From Plutella xylostella (taxonomy: Eukaryota > Arthropoda > Insecta > Lepidoptera > Plutellidae), in NCBI RefSeq assembly GCF_932276165.1, contig NC_064008.1:7011001-7075000 (forward strand): a stretch of 64,000 nt of DNA, in the 5' to 3' direction. Numbering within the stretch: the stretch's first letter is position 1; each line of letters starts with the position of its first letter. Shown here piece by piece: positions 1 through 9,859 of the stretch. The position numbers and the translations under genes are program-made. Under the pieces are notes generated by a model. The model did not search any database. It was not told where the DNA came from and saw only the letters and a program-made list of their open reading frames with translations.

Positions 1-74
1 AGTAGCGGCGAATTTGTATAGCGCAAGAGAGTCTCCATCTAGCAGTTAATAAATACATAATGTATGCTCTATTC

Positions 75-395
75 TATTCTATTCTCTGTGGAGGTGTAAG
101 TATCTGCACCTGGCTCTCTCGAGTGGAACCTTTGTGCATATCCCCAAGGTCTAAACTGCCTTCCTAAGCTTGGACCATCTCCCACCTCGCTGGTCCATTG
201 CGGCTTGGTGGGTTCACATATCTAGATGTGCTAAATGTAGATATGCAGGTGTCCTCACGATGTTTTCCTTCACCGTAAGAGCGATGGTATACATTGTACT
301 TAAGTTAAAAGAACTCATTGGTACATACATGTCCGCATCTCTTGCGTGAGAAGAGGGCGCTTACCCGACTGAGCTACCACCGCTCTATAATATTA
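75..395 (-). mobile_element. tRNA-derived SINE, copy 1
   Basis: The element is closely similar to 15878-16200. Read on the minus strand it begins in a tRNA-like head (remnant at about 330-395), runs through a conserved body that includes the complement of CACGATGTTTTCCTTCACCG, and ends in an (AATAG)n tail, seen on the plus strand as TATTC repeats at 66-95. It resembles the short interspersed elements common in noctuid moths (HaSE-like, by memory). It codes for nothing. Confidence 0.7.
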
Positions 396-503
396 TGCCC
401 ACGACTTTGTCCCAAATAAATAAATAAATAAAAAAAAGACTGTAACAACCGAAGGGGTAGTCAGGTGAATCGCAACTGTAACATTCGCATTTCACTGTAG
501 GTA

Positions 504-645
504 CATTATTCATAAAAAGTTGGAAAACGTTTTAGCTACTGAACTGTTTTGTCCGTTTCTATCAAAGAACAAAATTGTTCCTGAACACAGAGGAACTAAA
601 TAGTTCAATAGCTAAAACGTTCTGTAACTTCTCTATGAATAACGG
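504..645. mobile_element. Foldback MITE, TTATTCAT family, copy 1
   Basis: The two ends are imperfect inverted repeats (ATTATTCATA at the left, TATGAATAA at the right). Inner arms carry AAAACGTTTTAGCTA and TAGCTAAAACGTT. The same family occurs as a cleaner copy at 18262-18408. This copy is diverged and its target duplication is not clear. Confidence 0.7.
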
Positions 646-657
646 TAAATTTGTATT

Positions 658-785
658 CACGTGATAGGTCGCAAGCCGTATCGCTGTTTTTAATGAGTAC
701 AATGCACCCAGGGTACACAACACATCTAGGATCTAGATGTGCAGGCTTCCTGACGATGTTTTCCTTGACCGTTAGAGTAAACTAT
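658..785. repeat. Old SINE-related repeat fragment
   Basis: The segment carries GTGATAGGTCGCAAGCC and then a diverged piece of the SINE body (GATGTTTTCCTTGACCG). The first part recurs in diverged form near 22160-22215. It looks like a decayed fragment. Confidence 0.45.
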
Positions 786-1492
786 ACTATCTATTTTTTT
801 ACAATGTTTCCAATAAATGGCTGCAATAACAATATTACAATAGCTAAGTAAATACCGCTAAAAACCAGCGCTATGGCCTACCATGACATCAAGCTGAGCT
901 AGAACCCGTTTTAGTACCTTCCAGCAACACTCACTCTCAATTTTTTATTAATTTTTGAACTTTCTTTATGCTGTTGTGTGTGTTGTTAGTGTGTGTGTTT
1001 GCTATAAATGAATTTTCTTTCTTTCAATAAATAAAATACTTAACAACAATGCTAAATATAAGAAACGTATCTTTAAAACATCCACGTAGTTCAGTATAAG
1101 TGGAAATGTTATGTCTTTTATAATTTTCCTTTTCTCTAATTACTGCAGTCTTCAAAAGGAAATTACAATTTTCTGGAAGCTTCTCCAAGAAATGGCTAAA
1201 TAAGCTCTGCTAAGGACTTTGTCGTACAGTCAGCAGAATCACTAAATACCCGTTTTTGTCTCAAAGCGGGAACCCAAGGGTTAAATTTGGGGTTTTTCGG
1301 ACACATTTTTCCGTCGCCAAGTGTACTGACTTATTTTATTTCTGTAAGAGTTGAGTAAGGTTTACTGTTAAATGAGTAGGTACATTCGTTTTATGTTTTT
1401 CTGTTGGTTGTTACAAATGATTATCGGCAGTATTTTTTTGTTTTCGATTTTTGTGCTCGGCTAAAAAAGCGAGTTTTAGGTACATATGTATA
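786..1492. other. AT-rich low-copy sequence
   Basis: I see no coding region, terminal repeat or RNA gene here. A short AATAAA-rich stretch lies near 1020-1040. Confidence 0.5.
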
Positions 1493-1544
1493 CAGAGTGT
1501 TGCAAAAAGGTCAGGGCTTATTATACCCTTTTTGAAACACCCTG
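1493..1544. mobile_element. Minimal 52-bp foldback element (CAGGGTG family)
   Basis: The sequence reads CAGAGTGTTGCAAAAAGG at the left and CTTTTTGAAACACCCTG at the right, with TA on both sides (1491-1492 and 1545-1546). It is the shortest member of the TA-flanked CAGGGTG foldback family seen repeatedly in this window. Confidence 0.65.
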
Positions 1545-1555
1545 TATATGATTTA

Positions 1556-1655
1556 ACAAACAAACGTAGCGTGGGACGCCATCCAGCCCGATTGACCGAC
1601 GTCCGTAAGTCTGAAGAAGCTGTAGAAGACAGAAAGTTGCGGGGTTCATAATATC
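1556..1655 (+). pseudogene. RTE-like LINE reverse transcriptase C-terminal scrap
   Basis: The translation contains KRSVGRHPARLTDVRKS, which matches the RSVGRPPARWTDDLRRI stretch of the longer LINE fragment at 56797-57160. This segment is typical of the C-terminal tail of RTE-like reverse transcriptases in moths. It is only about 100 bases long and not functional. Confidence 0.6.
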
Positions 1656-1991
1656 TTACCCATTCAAAATGTATGAAACGGGCTAAATTATCAATATTGA
1701 CGGGGAATCCAGAATTTGGCCACATTGCGAAAGGTAAATAATAATAAACATCCAAATTTTAAGAACCAAAAAACAAATAATGATTGCGTGTTGAAACCAC
1801 TTATGGCTACTAGTATTTTATTTAATAAGTAGGTTACGAGTTTACGACTTAGCTGCGTTCATTCACGTAACAAATACTCAAATAAAAATAAATTTCTGAT
1901 AGAAAGTCTTTCAGCCTGCTGAACCCACAATCACAGAACCTTGCCTTAAGTTGTGATACTATGTGATATCAGTCCAAATTTAAACCTTATA

Positions 1992-2194
1992 CACTGACGG
2001 GTAATGAAACAGTCCCACTTACAAATTCCTACTAAAAAAAAATAAAAAATAGTACCTTTTTTAGTTGGTAATATCCTGATGCTCTGTTAAATGTAAGTAC
2101 TTCAATGTTGCAGAAGACGTCATTAAGCTAGCTTTTTTCGTTTAGGAGTAATTTGGTGCTTTTCCCAGTGGAACCATTTCATTGCCCGTGAGTG
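1992..2194. mobile_element. TA-flanked MITE (CACTCACGGGCAATG family), copy 1
   Basis: The left end is CACTGACGGGTAATGAAAC and the right end is the inverted CATTTCATTGCCCGTGAGTG, flanked by TA at 1990-1991 and 2195-2196. Related copies lie at 13041-13272, 14731-14885, 22014-22145 and 34380-34436. TA duplication suggests a Tc1/mariner-mobilised MITE (inference). Confidence 0.75.
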
Positions 2195-2196
2195 TA

Positions 2197-3190
2197 GTAG
2201 AATCTGGTTATACCTATGTACCGTATAAAGGTACTCAAACCAGTCAACTCAGGACGTGCAGTACAAACAATACCTTTCGGCTTTCGGTATGCTATTTGGG
2301 CCTATTCACAGAGATTTGGTAATTGCAATCAAGCGGCGAATCCCTAGACGCTACATTCGCATGAACAGTGACTCATGACACGGTAGATTTAACCCTCAAT
2401 GCAATCCGGTGTGCCACAGAAAATTGGACCTTGAATACACAGGGAATAGGGAATATTTGCAATCGCTTTTACTATAAATATTTATATTTATTTATATTAC
2501 TTTTGAAGTCCGAAGTACTCCGAAGATGTTAAAATACTAGCTTTATCGCGCACGCATCGCATCGACGTTACCGGCTTAGTATACCTTTTTGCAACACCCT
2601 GTATAGCACTCGTGGATATTTTTTTAAGTCGGTCTAGTATCCTATATATAGCTTATTCTAAGTAAATAAACAAACCACATAATTATAGTCTTTCCTCTTT
2701 AAAATAATGATAAAAACTGTAGACATCACAATGATAATAATATTATTATTTCGAAAATATAAGAATATAGATTTAATTCTAAATAATATAATATGGTTTT
2801 GAATTCGCTATATCTATTCGCTTTATGTATCTATCCTTAAAGGATCTCTGCTTTTATTAATATTAAGTAATTACACAATACTACAGATAACAAAATACAA
2901 ATACATAATCAGACGGTGTATGACAAGCACATTTAAAATATTGGGATAAATAGGTAACTGGATAAATACTAGTAAAATTTAAGCTAACCTTCCATTTTCA
3001 AATGTTCACACCCAATGATTGGTTTAAATGTTTAATGGTCGTTGCGGTGGGAAGCCCGCTGATTGGTCGATTGCTTGTCAAATATTTGAGTTTGAAATCG
3101 GCGTGGACATCCGTGCGGAAGTGGTTCAGAATCTCTGAACAGAAAGAATTTGCCCTATTAAGCCCTCCTTTTGTACATTTATACTAACTA
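2197..3190. other. Low-copy AT-rich stretch with one foldback remnant
   Basis: Positions 2570-2601 are a half element of the CAGGGTG foldback family (right end, CCGGCTTAGTATACC and GCAACACCCTG, then TA). The 61-codon open frame at 3002-3187 has no recognisable domain. Nothing else can be supported. Confidence 0.5.
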
Positions 3191-3415
3191 TCCTAATCCT
3201 AACTAATATTATAAATGCGAAAGTAACTGTGTCTGTCTGTCTGTCTGTTACTCTTTCACGCCAAAACTACTGAACGGATTTGAATAAAATTTGGTATACC
3301 TACATATGGTCTAGACTAGACCCTGAGAAAGATCATAGGTACATGATACTTTTTATCCCGGAATTCCCACGGGAAAACTTTTTAAGGCGAAGCGAAGCTC
3401 GGGGGAACAGCTATT
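3191..3415 (+). mobile_element. Lep1-type Helitron-like repeat, copy 1
   Basis: The copy runs in the order TCCTAATCCTAAC, ATTATAAATGCGAAAGTAAC, short GTCT tract, ACGCCAAAACTACTGAACGG, TTTATCCCGGAATTCCC and AAGGCGAAGCGAAGCTCG. This layout is the one known for the non-autonomous lepidopteran Lep1 repeats. It is non-coding. Confidence 0.8.
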
Positions 3416-4609
3416 TCAAAATTTTGTGCAATAAAGAATTAAATAAATAAGTAAATTTCTGAACGTCAAAGATGGCATTGAGTAGACTAGGTATAAGTAG
3501 TTTAGTTTATTCTATAGCTCATTAATTTTATGACTAAAATTAAATGAATATTAAGACAGAACTAATTAAAATTTCAAATGCCAGTATTCAAACGCAAATC
3601 TACTAATAAACATACCCTGCTTACTCAGAAATCATTTGAATTTATTACATGAGAGATCAAAATAGATTACTAAGGTACAGTCAACAAAAAAGATAAAGAT
3701 CCACCTTGAGCACAAACGGTTTCATCTAAAATACTCATAGGTGGATGATAATTATATGAATCGAAGTAGATACATGATTTATTTATTTATTGACAGTTAT
3801 ATTTTATCATAAGAATGTACATACAAAATTTCATACCTTTCAGTAGATTTTCATTATTAGATTAGATTAGGTTTGTAAGTCAAGAATTTAAACAATCACT
3901 TTGTTTTCGTATAACACCCTTTAAGACTCGGGAACGAGTGAAGTTAAGTTAGTAATAGCATTGAAGTGTGCAAGACCCTGTATAAACACAGCCAGTAACG
4001 GATAAACACTGAGATTTAATAAAATAACAAGATGCTATGTCATTTACAAAAACAAAGCATTTTGTTTACTTTCAAATCGTTTTAAATTTAACCTTATAAG
4101 GTAACGTTGTAATTTATGCCAACCAATTAATAAAGTCACAAATCTTCTAACCGAACTATCTAATTCAAAATAAAAGCTTAGTGGTAAAAGTGGGATGTTA
4201 TTTATTTTGTCGACACGTTTATTTTACACTGACACTCCATCTTGTACGTACATTGTTTATCTAAGCCAGTAACGGATAAACATGTCGATTCTAAAACGCT
4301 GTGCAATGCTCGAGCATTTCTTCGTCAATGTCCCAGTTTCTTTGTTTACTCATAGCGTTCTTCATTATTCAGCGGCGAAGTGACAGAATGACATTGACAA
4401 ATATATTTATTGTGTGGCGCAAATATTCCCGGGGTCGGTTCTGCTATTCAATGTTCGCGCCACGACACTGCCACTACAACGCCGCAGCAATAACATTAAA
4501 ACAACACGTCACTATAAAATATACTTCGTTTCAGCTAAAACGATTCCTGTGATAGTTTTCAATTTTCGTAATTACGCACAAATACTACCTAATGGCAATA
4601 AAATATTTG
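3416..4609. other. Low-copy left flank of the DIRS element
   Basis: No gene is recognised. The 17-base string GCCAGTAACGGATAAAC occurs at 3991-4007 and again at 4265-4281 in the same orientation. The stretch ACAGGAATC(G/A)TTTTAGCTGAAA is present as its complement at about 4526-4550 and again at about 10018-10040, flanking the DIRS insertion as an inverted repeat. Confidence 0.5.
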
Positions 4610-4786
4610 ATTATACTTCACACCTCAACCGAAGACGATTACTTTAGATTACTTGCAGCAGCACACGAGATGATGCTGTCTCAGTCACACTCTTTAAAGT
4701 CCTACCACTTAATAAACCTGAAAACATCTTCCTTCTCGCTCACTCACTGGCCGGCCGGCAGGGGCGCGCGCGCGCCTTCGTCATTA
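4610..4786 (+). repeat. Left inverted terminal repeat of the DIRS element
   Basis: Positions 4628-4785 match the reverse complement of 9641-9798 almost perfectly, including the GC-rich core GGCCGGCCGGCAGGGGCGCG. The outer 18 bases (ATTATACTTCACACCTC) are not in the right repeat but are present, complemented, in the internal region at 9450-9498. Confidence 0.9.
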
Positions 4787-4948
4787 CACGTTTTTGTGTT
4801 GTCGAAGTCACACGCGTTCGATATTTAAAATAATTTTTTGCCGGATTTAAGGAATTTACAGTATTTATTCGTTAAACATGGGGAAAAAACGGAAAAGATC
4901 AAGATCGAGGGATAGTAAACGTTTGCGCAAGGAAAATAGGAGGTTAAA

Positions 4949-6491
4949 ATGCTAAAGCGTCGGCGGTTGAATTCTTCGTCGTCGGAAGTGTCACAGGATT
5001 CGCATGACACGCTAAATTCGCCCATTGAAAGCGAAAGAGGAGCGGCGGACGGAAACACGATTGTGCTTTCACCTATGCATGCAGGTAAGTAAAATATATA
5101 TTTTTTTTTTTCATAAAAGTCGTTATTGTTCGTTTACCCGCACTTGAGCAATGTGACCGCGGGTTGCGATGTTGTATTCGATGGACGGGGCCAGCTAGCC
5201 GTGGCGTACTATGCGGCGCGCGGGGCTCCACGCCGCCCGCCCAGAGGCTCGTGCCCGCCCTCCTCGGGCTACCTTGTCGGGTCGGTTACCATGCGATCTT
5301 GTCATCCGGCTGAAGCACGCCGGGTAACCGGGCCAGGCCGCCAAAAAGACCGCCTATTATGCTTTTAATTATGCTTTTAATTATTATTGTTATTGTGGTT
5401 TATATTATGAAAGCTGTACATCTGCTTGGTTTAAACGCTGTTATATGAATATTTTACGGACATCCTAAATGGCTTGTTACGTTGCTGGTATCGCGGTACA
5501 AACATCCTATACGGATTGTTTTATGTACCTACCCCACGTATATCGTGATGGGACGATCATTTGTCAACCTATATGGTTTGTCAATTATTATGTTGTTTAC
5601 AATATGAGGATATTCTATATGGATTTCTCATTTGTTACAGAAGAAGTAGTAGACACTGAAATAATAAATGAAATGGATGACAGGGAAACCGAAGCGGACC
5701 TAGATCCAGAAATACTTCAGATTTTGGGTGATGACCCATCTAATGAAAACAAATTCGGCGAAGATTTGCATAATCAGATACTGCCTAGATGGAAGCATAT
5801 TTTGGCAAAGGGCCTTGACAAAGAAGTCAAGTCCGAACTTTGTAAACTATACTTGCCCCCAGAAAACTGTGGGAGTCTAAGGGCGCCCAAGCTTAACCCT
5901 CAAGTCAGGCGTTTTTTAAGTGAGCCTAATAAAAAGAAGGAAACTTTTAACGAGAGCAAACAAAATCAACTATCAAGTTGCCTTGCAGCCCTGGGAAAAT
6001 CACTGAATATAGCACTGTCAAATAAAGGAAATGCAGTTCCGCAAGACATCATAAAGCCTCTTAGTGACGCAGGGCGTCTCCTGTGCAATTTTCACTATAG
6101 AGAATCTCAGTCGAGACGTTATGCTATCATAAATGTGATTAACAAAGTCATGCGTGAAACGCTGAAGAACACAATGATTGATGAGTTTCTATTTGGAGCA
6201 GATCTGGCCAAACAGTTAAAACAAGACAAGGAGATAACCCGAGTCGCCATGGATTTAAGAACTCCTCGGCCTTCAAGACTACCAGCAGCTGGACAGGTAC
6301 AAAGAGGAACTTTAAACTACCGGGGGGCGCGGGGTCCGGCCTCGGCAGCGCGCCAGTACCCCTCGGAGCAGAAGCCGCCGGCGTCGTCAGGCGCGGGAGC
6401 AGCGACATCTTCGAGAGGCCGGGATCACCGCCGCTACGAGTCTTCGAGCTGGAGGAAGCCCAACGGACGCGGACGGACAACGAGGCGGTAG
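4949..6491 (+). CDS. gag: DIRS gag-like protein, two exons (4949-5084, 5641-6491)
   Basis: Exon 2 encodes about 283 residues of a DIRS/PAT-type Gag. A helical central part includes ILPRWKHILAKGLDKEVKSE, SDAGRLLCNFHYRESQSRR and the LFGADLAKQLKQDKEI block, followed by an Arg/Gly/Ser-rich basic tail (GRDHRRYESSSWRKPNGRGR) suited to nucleic-acid binding. The upstream Ser/Arg/Glu-rich exon 1 from the ATG at 4949 ends at a strong GTAAGT donor in codon phase 1, and the acceptor TTTGTTACAG at 5631-5640 restores exactly the exon 2 frame. An alternative ATG at 4878 (MGKKRKRSRSRDSKRL) reads into a stop at 4951 unless one base is restored, so the original N-terminus was probably longer. The unspliced frame can also be read from 5469, but 5469-5640 encodes nothing Gag-like. 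Gag would package the element RNA. Confidence 0.7.
5085..5640 (+). other. Candidate spliceosomal intron in DIRS gag
   Basis: The donor is CAG|GTAAGT at 5084/5085 and the acceptor is TTTGTTACAG ending at 5640. The splice joins one base of exon 1 to two bases of exon 2 and keeps one frame. The 556-nt interval has a GC-rich block (5145-5350) and no Gag-like residues. Confidence 0.6.
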
Positions 6492-6514
6492 CCTCTACCT
6501 CTAACCAGGAGTGA

Positions 6515-6842
6515 GCCCAGGTACCTAACATATCGATTGCTGGTAGACTGCGCTTATTCTATGATAAATGGCGTGCTATTACTAATGACAGCCTAATATT
6601 ATCTTGGATTCTCGGTTATGAGATTCCCTTTAAGGATATGCCTATGCAGCCGTATGCTTCTAGAACTGCGAAGTTTTCTAAATCGGAAACTTTAGCTATT
6701 GAGCAATGTATTACTGCTATGTTAAAATCTAATGTGATAAATAGCTGTTCCCACTGTGAATTACAATACATTTCGCCTATTTTTACTGTTCCTAAGCCAA
6801 ATGGGAAACACAGATTTATTTTAATTATCAATTAATAAATTT
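6515..6842 (+). pseudogene. DIRS reverse transcriptase, N-terminal fragment
   Basis: The open frame begins after a stop at 6512-6514, just downstream of gag. It shows GRLRLFYDKWRAITND and SWILGYEIPF, then SPIFTVPKPNGKHRFIL, which are conserved N-terminal stretches of DIRS RT. The frame ends after the first RT motif; the fingers-palm core with the catalytic aspartates is missing and RNase H sequence starts at about 6843 in another frame. An internal deletion of several hundred bases best explains this. Confidence 0.75.
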
Positions 6843-7091
6843 AGTACTGCAATATGTTACATAAATAGAATGGGTGGTGTGCAACACACACATTTAAATA
6901 TAGCCCGTGATATATGGCAGTGGTGTGAAGTTCGCGGCCTATTCGTTTTTGCATCTTATGTAAAGTCACCTGACAATGTTGCTGATTACGGTTCACGTTT
7001 AATTAATGTCGATACAGTATGGGAACTGGCTGATTATGCATTTACCCAGATTGAGAATGGACAACTTTTCAAAAAACTAAAGCTGCTATAA
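6843..7091 (+). pseudogene. DIRS RNase H, first part
   Basis: The frame reads STAICYINRMGGVQHTHLNI, then IWQWCEVRGLFVFASYVKS and NVADYGSRL. This is the DIRS-type RNase H (STAI-YINRMGG block and ADY-SR block). The first catalytic Asp of the usual DN-TA motif lies in the deleted part. The frame ends at 7091, where an AT-rich insertion begins. Confidence 0.75.
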
Positions 7092-7825
7092 ATCGAAAAC
7101 CATTTCGAGATTTAGCTCTAAAGGCCACAAAAAAAAAAAAAAAATGTTTTTGTATTTTTTGGATGTATCATTTTCGAGAAATTCATAAAATAGTAAAAAA
7201 GTGGTGATGACGTCATGCATCAGGTGCGATGCATTTTGATGATCAATGCCTATAGATTTAAAAACAAAGTAACTGTCACTTTAATTTTTGATTGATGTTG
7301 ACGTTTTATCGTGATGTTGTTGTTTATTTGGGTCATTTTTATAAATTCTGTTCTGACACTTTCTGACTATTTTTTTTATTTACCATATAAAATGGTTAGT
7401 ACGTATTAACAGACGACCTCTATATAATAGGTCCCAGAGCATGCCACCGCCTACACAGCTGAAAAAATGCTTCTGAAAAATGCTTCTGCTTATTTTTTTT
7501 ACATGATAAGTACTTTGTAGCATCTGAAATATCAATGTCATTTGAAAATTACCCATATGTAGGTTGGCATGTAAACAAAGTTTAAATGTCACTTGTCAGT
7601 GTCATTTATGTTTTTTTTTTCGAGACTAAGGCAAAAGACACAAATAAAAATTGAGCCTAATATGCGACGTCACTTCCGGTTTTAAAATAATTAACTTTAA
7701 ATTTAAAAATAACATGCAAAAATTAATGTATGTACAAAATTAAAAAATATGGGTCCTCTAATTTTTAATAAACTTTCCGAATAGCTAATAAAATATAGGG
7801 TAAAGAAAATGAAATGTTGTCCATT
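7092..7825. other. AT-rich insertion inside DIRS pol
   Basis: This stretch separates the two halves of the RNase H region and has no DIRS-like coding. It starts close to a run of about 18 A (7128-7145) and is AT-rich throughout. I could not identify terminal repeats, so its identity is open; a decayed poly(A)-ended retroposon is one possibility. Confidence 0.45.
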
Positions 7826-7831
7826 GTTTTG

Positions 7832-8206
7832 GTACTCTTGAATTTGATTTGTTTGCGAGTGTACAAAATGCGAAGTACCCAAGATATTCGTCTTGGAAAC
7901 ACGACCCTGATGCAGAATTAATAGATGCTTTTACTTTTAGTTGGCAAAGCCTGAACTTTAACGCGTTTCCCCCCTTTAGCTTAGTAGCAAGAGTACTACA
8001 AAAAATCTTATCTGACAAAGCAAATGGGGTTTTAGTGGTTCCTATGTGGCCATCACAAGCATGGTATCCCCTGTGGTCTAGATTAATCGTATCAAAAAAA
8101 AAAAAAAAAAAAACTTGTATTTCAACCAAGTGAGCATCTATTATTCTCTCCTTTCAGGAACTATCATCCATTACATGCGAATCTTACCCTGGTGGCAGCG
8201 AGATTA
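7832..8206 (+). pseudogene. DIRS RNase H region, C-terminal part of pol
   Basis: The translation includes FEFDLFASVQNAKYPRYSSW, DAFTFSWQSLNFNAFPPFSL, then NGVLVVPMWPSQAW. These are the conserved closing motifs of DIRS RT/RNase H polyproteins. An A19 tract at about 8094-8112 shifts the frame; beyond it LVFQPSEHLLFSPF and HANLTLVAARLSG continue the domain in another frame. The 3' end overlaps the recombinase frame, as is usual in DIRS elements. Confidence 0.75.
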
Positions 8207-9142
8207 TCAGGGAATTGCTAAAACATCGTGGTGTTCCACCAGAATCCCTAGATATAGTTCTAGCATCTTTTGCTAAAAATACAATTTCTCAATATACCTA
8301 ATTCGAGTTTAAAGGCCTGGTGGAATTTTTGTATTGGGAATCGCATTAATGTTTATGAATCGTCACCAACAAATGTCTTAATTTTTCTGACTTAAATTTT
8401 TAATTCTGGCTGTGGCTATAGCTCTCTTAATACGTACCGTTCAGCATTGTCAATAATTTTAGGAAAAAAGGTTACTACAGATGATTGTATAACTAGATTT
8501 TTAAAAGGAACTTACAGACTGAGGCCACCTAGACCTAAATATATGATTTTACATGGGACCCCTTGAATGTATTAAATTATCTTTCCAGTTTTTTTCCATA
8601 TAATAATGTAAGTGTATCTGATTTAGCCATCAAAACTGTGACATTAATAGCTTTAGCTTCAGCTCAAAGAATGCAAACTCTTAGTTTAATCAAACTCAAA
8701 AACATACAGTTCCAACAGAATTCAATTCTAATTAAAATACCAGATTTGATAAAAACATCACGACCTGGGACTTGCCAGCCACTATTAAATTTGCCATACA
8801 TTCGAGAATCTCCGCAAATTTGTCCAGCGTTATCAGTTAAATCATACATCGACAAAACAAAAACCTTGCGCGGTGAACAGTCAGATGAGAAAAAAGTGGG
8901 ATCACAAACATTGGGTCACTGGGTTAAAAAAGCCTTGGAAGCAAGCGGAATTGACGTAGGCATTTTTGGCGCACACAGTACCAGGCATGCGTCCACATCG
9001 GCTGCTCACAGCGCAGGGTGGTATAGAAGTGGTTCGCAAGGCAGCGGGGTGGTCTGATTCATCAAATGTATTCTTGAAATATTATAAAAAAGACCTACTT
9101 AGGCCGGATGCTAATTATGTTGAAGCAGTCTTTAATATTTGA
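8158..9142 (+). pseudogene. DIRS tyrosine recombinase (frameshifted)
   Basis: The N-terminal SAM-like region (HRGVPPESLDIVLASFAKNT) is followed by the catalytic domain. The first catalytic Arg lies in LIALASAQRMQTLSLIKLKN (codons near 8640-8700), the H-x-x-R box is HSTR (about 8974-8985), and the nucleophile Tyr lies in VFLKYYKKDLL (about 9068-9100) in a different frame. Stops near 8299 and 8333 and a shift near 9000 break it. An open portion spans 8563-9057. The enzyme would have integrated the circular DNA copy. Confidence 0.85.
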
Positions 9143-9449
9143 TTCAATTGAAATAATAAGGCCTACTTAAAACTAAACCATTTATTGATATTGATATTGA
9201 TATTTTTATTAGTCAAGATTATAATAAAGGAATACTAGTTTTATAAGGAATTACCTACTAAGTTGGTCGATCTTTAAGCATATTTATTTCTATAGCTACG
9301 TATACAAAAATCTGATTAATTATAATCAATATAATTATACATACGTTAATTTGTCGTTATTTAAGTTGGGTGATTTGTTTGGAGTTAAATAAAACCAACA
9401 CTTTTTGTTAAAAATTCAATTCATTTTATTATTTCATGACTCTAAACAT

Positions 9450-9570
9450 CTGCAAGTAATCTAAAGTAATCGTCTTCGGTTGAGGTGTGAAGTATAATTG
9501 TGAATTAAACGAACTTACCTTGTGAAGTTCGATTCCAATTATACGAACACCGAAACCGAAGACGATTACT
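9450..9570 (-). repeat. Internal complementary region (ICR) of the DIRS element
   Basis: Positions 9450-9498 are the reverse complement of the extreme left end (4610-4658) and 9494-9570 are the reverse complement of the extreme right end (about 9786-9859). The two halves meet at ATAAT (9494-9498), the complement of the ATTAT present at both outer boundaries. The ICR thus records the circle junction. Confidence 0.9.
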
Positions 9571-9640
9571 GCGTTCCCACCCTACCCTGTTAAACCCCCT
9601 TAAAAATAAATAAAATTTTGTTTACTGGGGACTCTGAAAC

Positions 9641-9859
9641 AATGACGAAGGCGCGCGCGCGCCCCTGCCGGCCGGCCAGTGAGTGAGCGAGAAGGAAGAT
9701 GTTTTCAGGTTTATTAAGTGGTAGGACTTTAAAGAGTGTGACTGAGACAGCATCATCTCGTGTGCTGCTGCAAGTAATCTAAAGTATTCGTCTTCGGTTT
9801 CGGTGTTCGTATAATTGGAATCGAACTTCACAAGGTAAGTTCGTTTAATTCACAATTAT
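9641..9859 (+). repeat. Right inverted terminal repeat of the DIRS element
   Basis: Positions 9641-9798 are the inverted copy of 4628-4785. The remaining 60 bases, ending GTTCGTTTAATTCACAATTA, are unique to this end except for their complement in the internal region. Confidence 0.9.

Larger units (their letters stand above)
4610..9859 (+). mobile_element. Degenerate DIRS-type (tyrosine recombinase) retrotransposon
   Basis: The element has the full DIRS plan: left inverted terminal repeat (4610-4786), gag with a candidate intron, reverse transcriptase and RNase H pieces, tyrosine recombinase, an internal complementary region (9450-9570) and a right inverted terminal repeat (9641-9859). The right terminal repeat is the reverse complement of the left one over about 158 bases. 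The internal region is complementary to both outer ends joined together, the signature of DIRS replication through a circle. There is no target duplication, as expected for recombinase insertion; both ends share ATTAT. All pol genes are broken (RT deletion, AT-rich insertion, frameshifts), so it is dead, though its ends and internal complementary region are well preserved. Confidence 0.9.

Noticed and set aside
5126..5368. 80-codon GC-rich frame in the DIRS gag intron
   Set aside because: Arg/Pro/Gly-rich chance frame in a GC-rich block; no Gag homology.
6148..6531. 127-codon minus-strand frame
   Set aside because: Antisense shadow of the GC-rich gag 3' end.
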